DNA from: JAVBNW01 sp031551255
GTDB lineage: Bacteria > Bacillota > Clostridia > Christensenellales > UBA1750
DNA: 30,731 bases
NCBI GenBank assembly: GCA_031551255.1
Contig: JAVBNW010000115.1
Coordinates: 1-30,731, forward strand
Direction: 5' to 3'
Of the stretch, positions 23,953 through 30,731 are shown one piece after another. The notes below the pieces were generated by a model, which saw only the letters and a list, made by a program, of their open reading frames with translations, was not told where the DNA came from and searched no databases. A program made the translations under genes and the position numbers. The first letter of the stretch is position 1; each line of letters begins with the position of its first letter.

Positions 23953-25296
23953 TCACACCTCGATGGCCGTCAGTGCGTTTTGACCGTCTCTTTTCAGCCA
24001 CAGCTTCCCCCGGTCGTCCTTCAGCAGAAACGAATCCCCCGCCGGCAACGCGGTAATACCTTCAAACTGCGTCTTATCGCGGATCACCCGGCCGTCCATC
24101 GCCGTCAAGTCGTACAGCAAAAGCCCGCCGTCGAAGGCTGCGAGCAGGCGCTTTTCGCCCAGCGCCGCCGCGCGGTACGCGCGCTCGGGGCCGAACTCGC
24201 AGCGCGCGCTCAAATCCCTGTCCCGGTAGCCGCCAAAGTAAAACAGGAGCCCCTTACGGGTGAATACTGCGATTCGCCCATCCGACAACATGCTCGCGGC
24301 GAGCAGCCGATCGCCTTCGCTCACCCGCTGGCCGGTCATCCGAATGCCGCGAAGGCCGATCAGCGCGATTTCGCCGTATTCCAGCGATACGCAGCCTCCG
24401 TCCGATAGCTCGAGCATTTCTTCGTTCAGCAGATCATGTACCAGGTCGATATCCTCGTCGGGGATATCCGGCAGCGCATTTTCAAAGATGTCGAACGTAA
24501 AGCTGTCCCACCACTCGGGCGTCTCCTCCACCGTCCAAGAGCCTACGAGCCGGTATAGGCCGCAGGCGGCCGCCGCGGGCACGAGGGCGAGCAACACGTA
24601 CCAATCGCCCCAAACGCATGCGCCGATCCACATGCATATCCACGCGATATGGCGCATGCCCCTTCCCGGCCCGGCATGCTCGTCGCGTCCGGTGGCAAGC
24701 AGCCACAGCGTGGCAACCATCGCCAAAGGGCTTGCGACGCGGGTGAAGACGCTTAGCACAGAATCGTCTAGCCCAAAGCTTTCCGCCCATTGTTCACTAC
24801 AGGCACGGGCGAAGAAGAACACATACGCGCCCAGCGCAAGCAGCGCGAACATATACCCTGCGATTTGCAGCCCTGTCGCTACTTTCACCGCCCGGGGGTT
24901 GGTTACGTCGTGGTTGCCGCGCCGAAGCTCCTCAAGTCGCCACAGCGCGGTGGAGGTAAGCTTGAGCACATACGGCAGTGCCAAGGCCGGCGGCATCCCC
25001 AGCACCAGCGGCGAAAGCTGCAGGGCCGCTGCGCGCCCCCAAGCTTCCTGGATGCGGGCGAGCGCAAACATCGCCAGTTCCTGCGGGGGGAGGCTCAGCG
25101 CCGCGCCGAACGTGCCGCTCGGGTCCAGCGCGATCACGACCACCAGGCAGACAACGCTTCCCCCTGCGGCCAGCACTATAGCGCGCAAGGGTCTGTTTGT
25201 GATCGTCTGACGAACAAGTCCGGCAACGCATAGCGCACATGCCGCCAGCGCCAGCGCGTAGCCGATGAGATAGGGCGAAATGGAAGTGGATTCCAT
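23953..25296 (-). CDS. polytopic membrane protein with propeller-like C-terminal domain
   Basis: 447 residues. About six or seven hydrophobic segments fill the first 260 residues (for instance 8-27, 37-57, 145-170 and 225-258). An acidic helical link (ENALPDIPDEDIDLVHDLLNE) leads to a beta-rich tail of about 170 residues with repeated short blades (DGRIAVFTRKGLLFYF, GEKRLLAAFDGGLLLYDL, DSFLLKDDRGKLWLKR), like a partial WD or PQQ-type propeller. I do not recognise the family. As the first gene of the ubiquitin-like run it could be the membrane receptor or scaffold. The ATG at 25296 is chosen over a TTG two codons upstream because GGGAGG lies 7 nt before it. Confidence 0.7.
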   Translation of the reverse strand: MESTSISPYLIGYALALAACALCVAGLVRQTITNRPLRAIVLAAGGSVVCLVVVIALDPSGTFGAALSLPPQELAMFALARIQEAWGRAAALQLSPLVLGMPPALALPYVLKLTSTALWRLEELRRGNHDVTNPRAVKVATGLQIAGYMFALLALGAYVFFFARACSEQWAESFGLDDSVLSVFTRVASPLAMVATLWLLATGRDEHAGPGRGMRHIAWICMWIGACVWGDWYVLLALVPAAAACGLYRLVGSWTVEETPEWWDSFTFDIFENALPDIPDEDIDLVHDLLNEEMLELSDGGCVSLEYGEIALIGLRGIRMTGQRVSEGDRLLAASMLSDGRIAVFTRKGLLFYFGGYRDRDLSARCEFGPERAYRAAALGEKRLLAAFDGGLLLYDLTAMDGRVIRDKTQFEGITALPAGDSFLLKDDRGKLWLKRDGQNALTAIEV

Positions 25297-25769
25297 GGGC
25301 AATCCTCCCGTCGTCGATTCCCGCTATGTGCCTGGGTTTGCCTGCCGTGATCGTCCGTGCGCGGCGGCCGGGCGGCGCGTTGCGCAAAAAGTACAGCCTT
25401 TGGAAGCATTCGTATATGTTGGCATAGCAAGCAGGCAATTTTACAGCGCACATGCCGGGCAGCGGCCTCGTGCCGCTCCGCGTCCGCATGAGGGTTCCAA
25501 GGCCGCGCGGTTTTGAGCGGGCGGCATCACTTGAAGAGCCGGAAAGCGGTTATTCCTGGTCGCCTGGCGCCGGCTGCAAAGTTTTACAAATGTAGAAAGG
25601 AGTTGACAAGTTATGGCGCGTTGATTAACCTTGCATCAAACCAGTGGTCTGACAAGATCAATCTGTAGATTCCAAGCGGATTTTTCCCTTCCGGCGTTGT
25701 CGCTCCTCGCCGGGCAGCCTATTAGAACACCATGCGATTCCAAATCTATGAAGCGAGGAGGCTGCAAAG
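25297..25769. other. divergent promoter region of the two-part ubiquitin-like locus
   Basis: 473 bp with no credible gene. For the minus run, TTGCCT (25433-25438) and TATACG (25411-25416) are 16 nt apart, about 115 nt before the first start codon. For the plus run, a perfect TTGACA (25603-25608) lies 17 nt from a poor TAACCT (25626-25631); the poor -10 would fit a promoter served by a dedicated sigma factor, such as the one encoded next. A ribosome-site-like AGAAAGGAG (25594-25602) stands before a three-codon reading frame (25613-25624), probably chance. Confidence 0.4.
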
Positions 25770-26696
25770 GTGAAGCCGAAAGAAGGTCTCGAAGATTTTC
25801 TCGACGATGCCCACCTGCTAAGCTCGATGCAGCGGCAGATGCGGCGCTCCGAAACAGGGGAGCCTCCCTTAAGGCCGGAGGAGATCCGCTATGCGGCGCT
25901 GTGCCTGATGCTCAACCCCAACGCGTATTGGGCCCGCATGAAGCTCATTTACTATGCGCTGGACGAAGCGCTTTTGTCGGATAAGCCCGTAGTGCTGGCG
26001 GCGACGGCCGTAACGGCTACGCGGCTCGCGCGCGGCATCTACCGTTACGACCGCTACAAGGGGCCGCTGAAGAGCTTTATCTATTATTGCTACCGCAAGG
26101 CTACGCTTGACGTATGCGCGCTGGCGCCCGCCGGCGAGGTGGAGCTCACCTACCGCCAGCTCGCCAAGGAATCCCGCGCAGCACCGCTACGCGACATGCG
26201 CAGGGAAGACCCTGCCATGGTGCGCTGGCGCGCCGATCTTTTCAAGAAGGCCGACAACCCCCAGGGGCGCACGATCAAACTGCCCCTTAAGAAAAAGGAA
26301 AACGGCGCGGAGGTGCCCGTCTCCTATTTTCTTTTGCACATGTCTTCCCAAGAGCTGGAAAAGGCGCTGGAGCTGCTTCGGAAAAACGGCACCCCGCTGG
26401 AAAAACTTATGCCCGCAAAAAAGACCGCGCAGGACAGGCTGGATGAGATATCCGGCTTCTTTACGTGGTACGGCGCGCGCACGCCCGTTTTTGACGAACG
26501 GGATGTATTTTTTATCAAGCGGTATCATGTCCAGGGCACGAAAGGCATGCTCGCCCTTGCCAACGCGTACACGGAGCAGTGGCCGGATAGGCAGGCCACT
26601 GCGGATCAGGCGCATCACGTGATCTACGCGCGCTTCCGAAAGGAATTCAAAAAATACCTGCTGGAAGAGGGAAAGGGACGAGAAGAAAAACCTTGA
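25770..26696 (+). CDS. divergent sigma-70-family-like factor
   Basis: 308 residues. The segment around 75-118 (ARGIYRYDRYKGPLKSFIYYCYRKATLDV) resembles sigma region 2, where an F/Y-D-x-x-x-G-x-(F/L)-x-x-Y pattern contacts core polymerase and the -10 element. The C-terminal 60 residues (FDERDVFFIKRYHVQGTKGMLALANAYTE...) have the layout of region 4, ending in a basic helix. The middle 120 residues are unmatched. The next gene encodes a protein with two anti-sigma zinc motifs, which strongly favours this reading. The GTG start has GAGGAGG 8 nt upstream. It would give the locus its own transcription control. A DNA-binding role other than sigma remains possible. Confidence 0.55.
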   Translation: MKPKEGLEDFLDDAHLLSSMQRQMRRSETGEPPLRPEEIRYAALCLMLNPNAYWARMKLIYYALDEALLSDKPVVLAATAVTATRLARGIYRYDRYKGPLKSFIYYCYRKATLDVCALAPAGEVELTYRQLAKESRAAPLRDMRREDPAMVRWRADLFKKADNPQGRTIKLPLKKKENGAEVPVSYFLLHMSSQELEKALELLRKNGTPLEKLMPAKKTAQDRLDEISGFFTWYGARTPVFDERDVFFIKRYHVQGTKGMLALANAYTEQWPDRQATADQAHHVIYARFRKEFKKYLLEEGKGREEKP

Positions 26697-26857
26697 ACGG
26701 CCGCGTACGTGTTTGCGACGCAACAAATCCGCGCATTTTGGAACCTTCCTTTGAACGATGCGCGCAAGGCGGCGCATCGGTGAAAGGAACGCTTAGGAAG
26801 CCGCCCGGCGATGTGCCGGGGCTCTTCCGATGTTCGCAGTAAAGGAGCGTGCATCCG

Positions 26858-27610
26858 ATGTCTCACCTAACATTGAAAGATTTTTACGCGCTGAACGATC
26901 CGTTTCTCTCCGACGAGGAGCTGGCCGGCAAGCGGGCCCATCTGGAGGGTTGTCCGCGCTGCCTAAGCCTGTTTTTAGGTTTTTCGCACGAAGAGGCGCA
27001 CGATTTTCAGGGCGTGATGGACCGCCCCGCGTGCCAAAGGCAGGATGATATCTACAACCTTTTTTACGGGGAGACCGATCCGCGCGACGTATTGCCCCTG
27101 CTCATGCACATCGGGCAGTGCGAGGCCTGCCAAGATTACATCGACTTTTTAAAGTTTTCCGACGATGCCGTGGACGATATGCTTACAAAGCTGCGCGCCG
27201 CGTTTTCCTACGCGGCCTATGCGGCGCTGATCGCCCGCGGCGCAGCGGTGCTCGCGCCGCGCTTCGCGCGCAGCGGGGCCGTTGCCATGGCTGCCGGAGT
27301 TCCCGCCAAGATCCGCTACGAGGGCGAGCTTAACAACGGCAAGAAGTACGCGTTGGAATACTATCCCGATTACGCGGTGTTCTCCTGCGAGCGCTTTGAC
27401 GACGAGGAGGGCAAGGTGCCCGAGCTTACGCTGACGTACAACGACAGGATCATCAAAAAGGGCCGCAGCGCGTGGACGCAGGCGACCGACTCCAAGCTGG
27501 TTCTCCAGTACGCCGGGGTCAACACCATCGCGCTGATTCACATCGGCGGGGTCGATCAGCTCGTGAGCGTGCTGCCGTACGCGTGCGCGGTGAGCAGCGG
27601 CAAGCAATAG
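26858..27610 (+). CDS. anti-sigma-like protein with two ZAS zinc motifs
   Basis: 250 residues. Two H-x3-C-x2-C motifs occur at H28/C32/C35 (HLEGCPRC) and H84/C88/C91 (HIGQCEAC), each the core of a zinc-binding anti-sigma (ZAS) domain. A moderately hydrophobic Ala-rich stretch (about 120-150) separates them from a beta-rich C-terminal domain of about 100 residues that could be a sensor. A redox or zinc-responsive release of the sigma-like factor is the simplest model, by inference. The ATG at 26858 is taken because AAAGGAG lies 10 nt upstream; a GTG at 26849 is too close. A 161-nt spacer with a GC-rich hairpin (26796-26828) separates it from the sigma-like gene. Confidence 0.65.
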   Translation: MSHLTLKDFYALNDPFLSDEELAGKRAHLEGCPRCLSLFLGFSHEEAHDFQGVMDRPACQRQDDIYNLFYGETDPRDVLPLLMHIGQCEACQDYIDFLKFSDDAVDDMLTKLRAAFSYAAYAALIARGAAVLAPRFARSGAVAMAAGVPAKIRYEGELNNGKKYALEYYPDYAVFSCERFDDEEGKVPELTLTYNDRIIKKGRSAWTQATDSKLVLQYAGVNTIALIHIGGVDQLVSVLPYACAVSSGKQ

Positions 27611-27658
27611 CGTGCGGTTCCCTATCATCATGTGTAAGCGGCGGAGGGGGAGGGCGTC

Positions 27659-28951
27659 ATGTCGGAATGGGTAAGGCTCTCGGTCAGGCACAACGGCGAC
27701 AATCTGCGCCGCTGCTTCGACGTATCCTTATCCGCGCCGTCCTCCCTGCTGCCCAAGCGCTTCCGGCGCGCGGTGTACGCCGAGGCTCTGGGGGATCTTG
27801 GGGATATGATGGACGACTGCGTAAGGGCCGGCCACTCGACCGATCCTTTCGACGCGCTGTCTCAGCGCCTGACGGAGATCGTGCCCCCGGCGCTGCGCGC
27901 GGCGCTCGCCAAGGCCATGAAGCCCGGTCGCGCGCTGTTGTTGGATTTACCGGCGGAGCTTGCGCGCCTGCCGTGGGAATGCGTAAAGATCGACGCGGCC
28001 AGGGGCCTTTCGGGCAACACGTGGGGCACGGCGTACAGGGCGGTCAGGCTCGCGCGCGGAAATTCCGCCATCGCAAGAGAGCCCCGCTATGCGCTTTTGT
28101 ACGATCCTTCGCTGCTGCCGGATTGCGACGCGTCCCTTGTGATGTGGGCCAAGGCCTACCCCGGGGCGCAGGCGCTTACCGAGGAGCTTCAGCCCGAAAA
28201 TAAAGAAGAGACGCAGCGCCGCTTGCGCGATGCTATGTCCGCCTATGGCCTTATGCACATCGTATCCCATGGCAGGTACGCGCTCAGGAGCGTGCGCCGG
28301 GCCACCATCGGGCTGGTGATCGACCTGAGCGGCCGCCACAGCGCCCAGGAGATGGAAATCCTGTCCCCGCAGGCCATGGATGGCGACGCGCTGCTTACCC
28401 CGCCCGTCGTGGTGCTCGATTGCTGTCACAGCGCCAAGATCGACGCCGCGAACGCCGAGCGAAACTTCGTGCACGCGTTCATCGCCAAGGGCTCCACTCG
28501 CCTGCTTCTGGGCAATTTAGATGAGGCGGAGCCGCAGCAGGGCAAAGGGTCTTTTTTTGCGGAGGAGTGGCTGCCCCGGCTGATTAACGGCCAATCGTCC
28601 TTTGCCGATTGCCTCGCGGCCGTTAGGGACGAGAAGGGCGAGCGGGAGTTCATCGGCATCAAAAACTACATCGCCGCGTGCTTTATCGGCGAGGGCGTGT
28701 TGCCCGATTTTACGTTTGGCGAGCTGCTCGCGGGCCGCAGGGCGGCGCCGTGGAAACCGCTGCCCAGTTTGCTTCGGTGCTTCGGCGCGGCCCTTTTGCT
28801 GTGCGCGGCGGCAATTTGTTGCTTTGCGCTCGCGGGCATGGGGATCGCGAAAATTCCGTGGCTTACGATGGCGGCCTGCTTTATCGTCCTTGGCGGGGGG
28901 TTGTTCGTCATCTTCAATTTCCGGCAGATTCTCGCTCTGCTGGGTGCATAG
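27659..28951 (+). CDS. CHAT-domain (caspase-like) protease with C-terminal membrane anchor
   Basis: 430 residues. The CHAT fold shows ELARLPWECVKID near 100-112, the catalytic His H204 in LMHIVSHGRY, and the catalytic Cys in VVVLDCCHSA (C256 by analogy with the D-x-C-H-S metacaspase box). The fold ends with FFAEEWLPRLINGQSSFADCLAAVR. Two membrane helices (about 370-390 and 400-421) follow, so the protease faces the cytoplasm at the membrane. Family members act as executioner or processing proteases. Here it may cut the ubiquitin-like protein, the anti-sigma protein or cell targets. GGAGGGGGAGGG precedes the ATG by 4 nt. The HD gene follows after 12 nt. Confidence 0.88.
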   Translation: MSEWVRLSVRHNGDNLRRCFDVSLSAPSSLLPKRFRRAVYAEALGDLGDMMDDCVRAGHSTDPFDALSQRLTEIVPPALRAALAKAMKPGRALLLDLPAELARLPWECVKIDAARGLSGNTWGTAYRAVRLARGNSAIAREPRYALLYDPSLLPDCDASLVMWAKAYPGAQALTEELQPENKEETQRRLRDAMSAYGLMHIVSHGRYALRSVRRATIGLVIDLSGRHSAQEMEILSPQAMDGDALLTPPVVVLDCCHSAKIDAANAERNFVHAFIAKGSTRLLLGNLDEAEPQQGKGSFFAEEWLPRLINGQSSFADCLAAVRDEKGEREFIGIKNYIAACFIGEGVLPDFTFGELLAGRRAAPWKPLPSLLRCFGAALLLCAAAICCFALAGMGIAKIPWLTMAACFIVLGGGLFVIFNFRQILALLGA

Positions 28952-28963
28952 GAGGGATGGCGC

Positions 28964-30448
28964 ATGAGCGTCGATTTGCTGGCGCTGCTTGACGATACGG
29001 AGTATCCGGCAGCGTTTCGCCGCTACGAGTTGGGCATGTATCCTTACGAGGACGCGGGCATTCGCGTCAGGTTCGAGCCTGCGTACGACCCCGCCGACGC
29101 GCGGCGCACGCTGCGGTCGGTAGAGCAGGCCCTTGAGGAAGAGGGCATAACCGTGCCGTTCATGGATGCGGTTCACGACATGGCCCGAAAGCGCAACGGC
29201 AAGTGCCCGCCTGAGATAGGCGGCTGGGAAAGGGATTTTTCGCTGCGCTATTCGCAAAACGCCGGTAACCTCAACCACATGAAAAATGTCGTGGGCCTGC
29301 AGGCCAAGATGATTAGGCTGTTTGAAGATGCTTCGGGCTTCTCCGATGCGCTGCGCTGCGACGACTTTCCGCAAGACCTGCCCTACCGCGACGACGCCAA
29401 GGATCGCAGGGCGCACCTGATGGCCGCCGCCATGCTGCACGACGTGTTCAAAACCGTCGATGCGGTGCAGCACGCCAACCGCGGCAGCGAAATGCTCCTA
29501 TTCGCGCTGAGCAACCCGGATGCGCCCGCGCATCTTAGCTGCTTTATCGCGCAAAACGGGCTTTTTAACCACGAGTACCTCTACCGCATGCTGCGCTATC
29601 ACGATCGGTTCGGCGTGCTGCTCTCCGGCGAAAGCGGCGTAGAGCCCGTGATCGAAATGCTCGAGCGCCTCCGCGCGCTGGCGCAGGATACGAATATTTC
29701 GTACCGCTCGGTGCTGTTCGATCTGTACGCGCTCACCTGCGCCGACATCATGGCCAGCGTCAAGGATAAATTTGTGCGCAACGCGATGCTCGACGAGGCT
29801 CCGGGCTCCCAGGTATCCCGCGCGTGCGTGCTGGAATTTTTCCGCACGCGCAAGGGCCGCTCGCTGGAGGGGCTCTTCCGTTGGCTGCTGCGCTGCGCGG
29901 ATTCCGACCCTTCCCATGAGGACTATGCGCTGATCTTTGAAACGGATGTCTACCGCCGCATCGCCCGCCTGCTGCTGGAAACCGGCTATCAAAAGGTATG
30001 CGCCCAGGCCGCCGCCCCCGGCGCTTTGCCCATCTATGCGCGGATCGTGGAGTTTTTCGAGGACTCGGAGCTGCTTTTGTCGGTCGTGCGCCGGGTGGAT
30101 TTTCAGGAGGCGGCGAGCTTCCTTGCCGAGACGGGCATATGGGATTACGGCCTCGGCAAATTTCAGACGTTGTTCGACAACGTGTTTTTCATCCTTAGCG
30201 TGCCGCACGATCGGCCCGCGTCGGCGGAGCGCTTTATCCTTCGGGTTTGCACGGTGTTTAAGGATGCGATTCTCGCCGTGCGCAACAACTACCGCGACAC
30301 CGTGCCCCAGCCTGCCCCGGCCGGCGTAAACCTCGAGGCGGGCAAGATCAACCTTCGGGTGATGCTGGGCGTCGAGCCCTTCGATCGGGATCAGGTCTTC
30401 GCCGACGGCGAGCTCTCGGTGTTTTCCGGCGAGGGGGATGCCATATAG
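28964..30448 (+). CDS. HD-domain protein, presumptive phosphohydrolase
   Basis: 494 residues, no membrane segment. An HD-type metal site is laid out as H105 (LNHMKNV), H159-D160 (AAAMLHDVFK), H170, H213 (LRYHDRFG) and D261 (ALTCADIM), the order expected for HD phosphohydrolases. The C-terminal 200 residues form an alpha-helical region that I do not recognise. Substrates of HD proteins include nucleotides, cyclic dinucleotides and RNA. The ATG follows GGAGGG with 7 nt spacing. It is the last gene of the plus run, 12 nt after the CHAT gene, suggesting a paired role. Confidence 0.65.
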   Translation: MSVDLLALLDDTEYPAAFRRYELGMYPYEDAGIRVRFEPAYDPADARRTLRSVEQALEEEGITVPFMDAVHDMARKRNGKCPPEIGGWERDFSLRYSQNAGNLNHMKNVVGLQAKMIRLFEDASGFSDALRCDDFPQDLPYRDDAKDRRAHLMAAAMLHDVFKTVDAVQHANRGSEMLLFALSNPDAPAHLSCFIAQNGLFNHEYLYRMLRYHDRFGVLLSGESGVEPVIEMLERLRALAQDTNISYRSVLFDLYALTCADIMASVKDKFVRNAMLDEAPGSQVSRACVLEFFRTRKGRSLEGLFRWLLRCADSDPSHEDYALIFETDVYRRIARLLLETGYQKVCAQAAAPGALPIYARIVEFFEDSELLLSVVRRVDFQEAASFLAETGIWDYGLGKFQTLFDNVFFILSVPHDRPASAERFILRVCTVFKDAILAVRNNYRDTVPQPAPAGVNLEAGKINLRVMLGVEPFDRDQVFADGELSVFSGEGDAI

Positions 30449-30485
30449 CGCGAGGGCAGAGGGGTACGACGAGGGCCTCCGGCGG

Positions 30486-30542
30486 CCCAAGGGCATGATG
30501 CCCTTGGGAATCCCCATTTGGAAATGCCCGTGTGCGGGCATT
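30486..30542 (+). terminator. tandem hairpins after the HD gene
   Basis: CCCAAGGGCAT (30486-30496) and its partner (30498-30508) form a near-perfect palindrome. A second hairpin has 8-bp arms (30523-30530 and 30535-30542) with a TGTG loop. Neither has a U run, so they may act as a transcript-end stabiliser more than as an intrinsic terminator. Confidence 0.4.
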
Positions 30543-30731
30543 CAGCGCGATGACAAACTGCGGTTTATCATCGCGGCATGCAAGTCCTTGAACTGACTAC
30601 GTCATTTCCGGCCGGACTTGCATATTAGCCGGTATGAGCCTGCGCACGCACAGGTCGCGCTCCGGCTCTTTTTATGCGGGGCCAGCGGGCCTCGCGCCCC
30701 AAGAAGGAACGCTAAATGCAAGTCATTTTTC
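30541..30731 (-). repeat. dispersed structured repeat, copy 2, cut by the window end
   Basis: An inverted copy of the element at 4097-4453: 30687-30731 matches 4097-4141 and 30541-30653 matches 4341-4453. The centre (about 30654-30686) is short and unrelated to the MITE-like centre of copy 1. Its conserved hairpin (30547-30557 with 30564-30574) differs from copy 1 by a change that keeps a G-U pair on the copy-1 sense strand. The copy may continue beyond the window. Confidence 0.75.

Noticed and set aside
24260..25210. 316-codon Ser-rich open frame on the plus strand
   Set aside because: Antisense to the polytopic membrane protein; its Ser/Arg-rich sequence reflects the reversed codons.
25613..25624. 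Three-codon reading frame behind an AGAAAGGAG site, possible leader peptide
   Set aside because: Too short to support, and there is no attenuator-like pair of hairpins between it and the sigma-like gene.
28517..30541. Two minus-strand open frames of 318 and 347 codons
   Set aside because: Antisense to the CHAT and HD genes, whose motifs, ribosome sites and tight spacing mark the true strand.
1..30731. CRISPR arrays, tRNA or rRNA genes, IS transposases or integrases
   Set aside because: I looked for regularly spaced direct repeats, T-loop-like segments outside genes and DDE or Tyr-recombinase proteins, and found none that I could support.

Overview
The window looks like a piece of a GC-rich Bacillota (Firmicutes) chromosome, most likely a Clostridia-type gut or sediment anaerobe. 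The evidence is strong AGGAGG-type ribosome sites before most genes, a YacL-type membrane PIN/TRAM protein, a pgk-tpiA-gpmI glycolytic cluster, a diacylglycerol glucosyltransferase-like GT4 enzyme, an Old-Yellow-Enzyme-type reductase with an Fe-S cysteine cluster, and sigma-A-like promoters. This placement is inference; no rRNA or other taxonomic marker lies in the window.

Layout. Positions 1-3.9 kb (+) hold a membrane-anchored protein of unknown role, a GH99-like/WbsX protein, a Gfo/Idh/MocA oxidoreductase and a PD-(D/E)XK nuclease. Positions 3.9-4.5 kb are a repeat- and hairpin-rich convergent spacer. Positions 4.5-9.9 kb (-) hold a GT4 glycosyltransferase, an SDR, a decayed nitrilase, an OYE-type reductase and an MFS transporter. 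At 10.1 kb (+) is a small protein of unknown function. Positions 10.9-14.7 kb (-) are pgk-tpiA-gpmI behind a good sigma-A promoter and a strongly folded spacer. At 15.1-17.8 kb a PIN/TRAM membrane protein (-) diverges from an FAD oxidoreductase (+).

The exciting part is 18.0-30.4 kb. The minus-strand run (read from 25.3 down to 18.0 kb) encodes a polytopic membrane protein with a propeller-like tail, a Cys4 zinc protein with a C-terminal membrane anchor, a ubiquitin-like beta-grasp protein, an E1/ThiF-like activating enzyme, an E2-like (UBC-fold) protein with an HPN motif and catalytic Cys, a JAMM (JAB/MPN+) peptidase, a secreted GH17-like protein, and a membrane-anchored protein of tandem beta-sandwich repeats. 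Several junctions are abutting or 4-nt overlapping, which argues for translational coupling. Diverging from it across a 473-bp spacer is a plus-strand run: a sigma-70-like factor, a protein with two ZAS-type anti-sigma zinc motifs, a CHAT (caspase-like) protease with two C-terminal membrane segments, and an HD-domain protein.

My reading is an eleven- or twelve-gene, membrane-associated ubiquitin-like conjugation system with its own transcription control and a caspase-like protease effector or processor. The family calls for E1, E2, JAMM and CHAT rest on visible motifs. The link between the two divergent runs, and the link to the secreted glycosidase-like protein, are inferences from gene order. 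A dispersed repeat found at 4.1 kb recurs in inverted orientation just after the system at 30.5-30.7 kb. A second repeat family sits both beside the nitrilase pseudogene and between the E1 and E2 genes.
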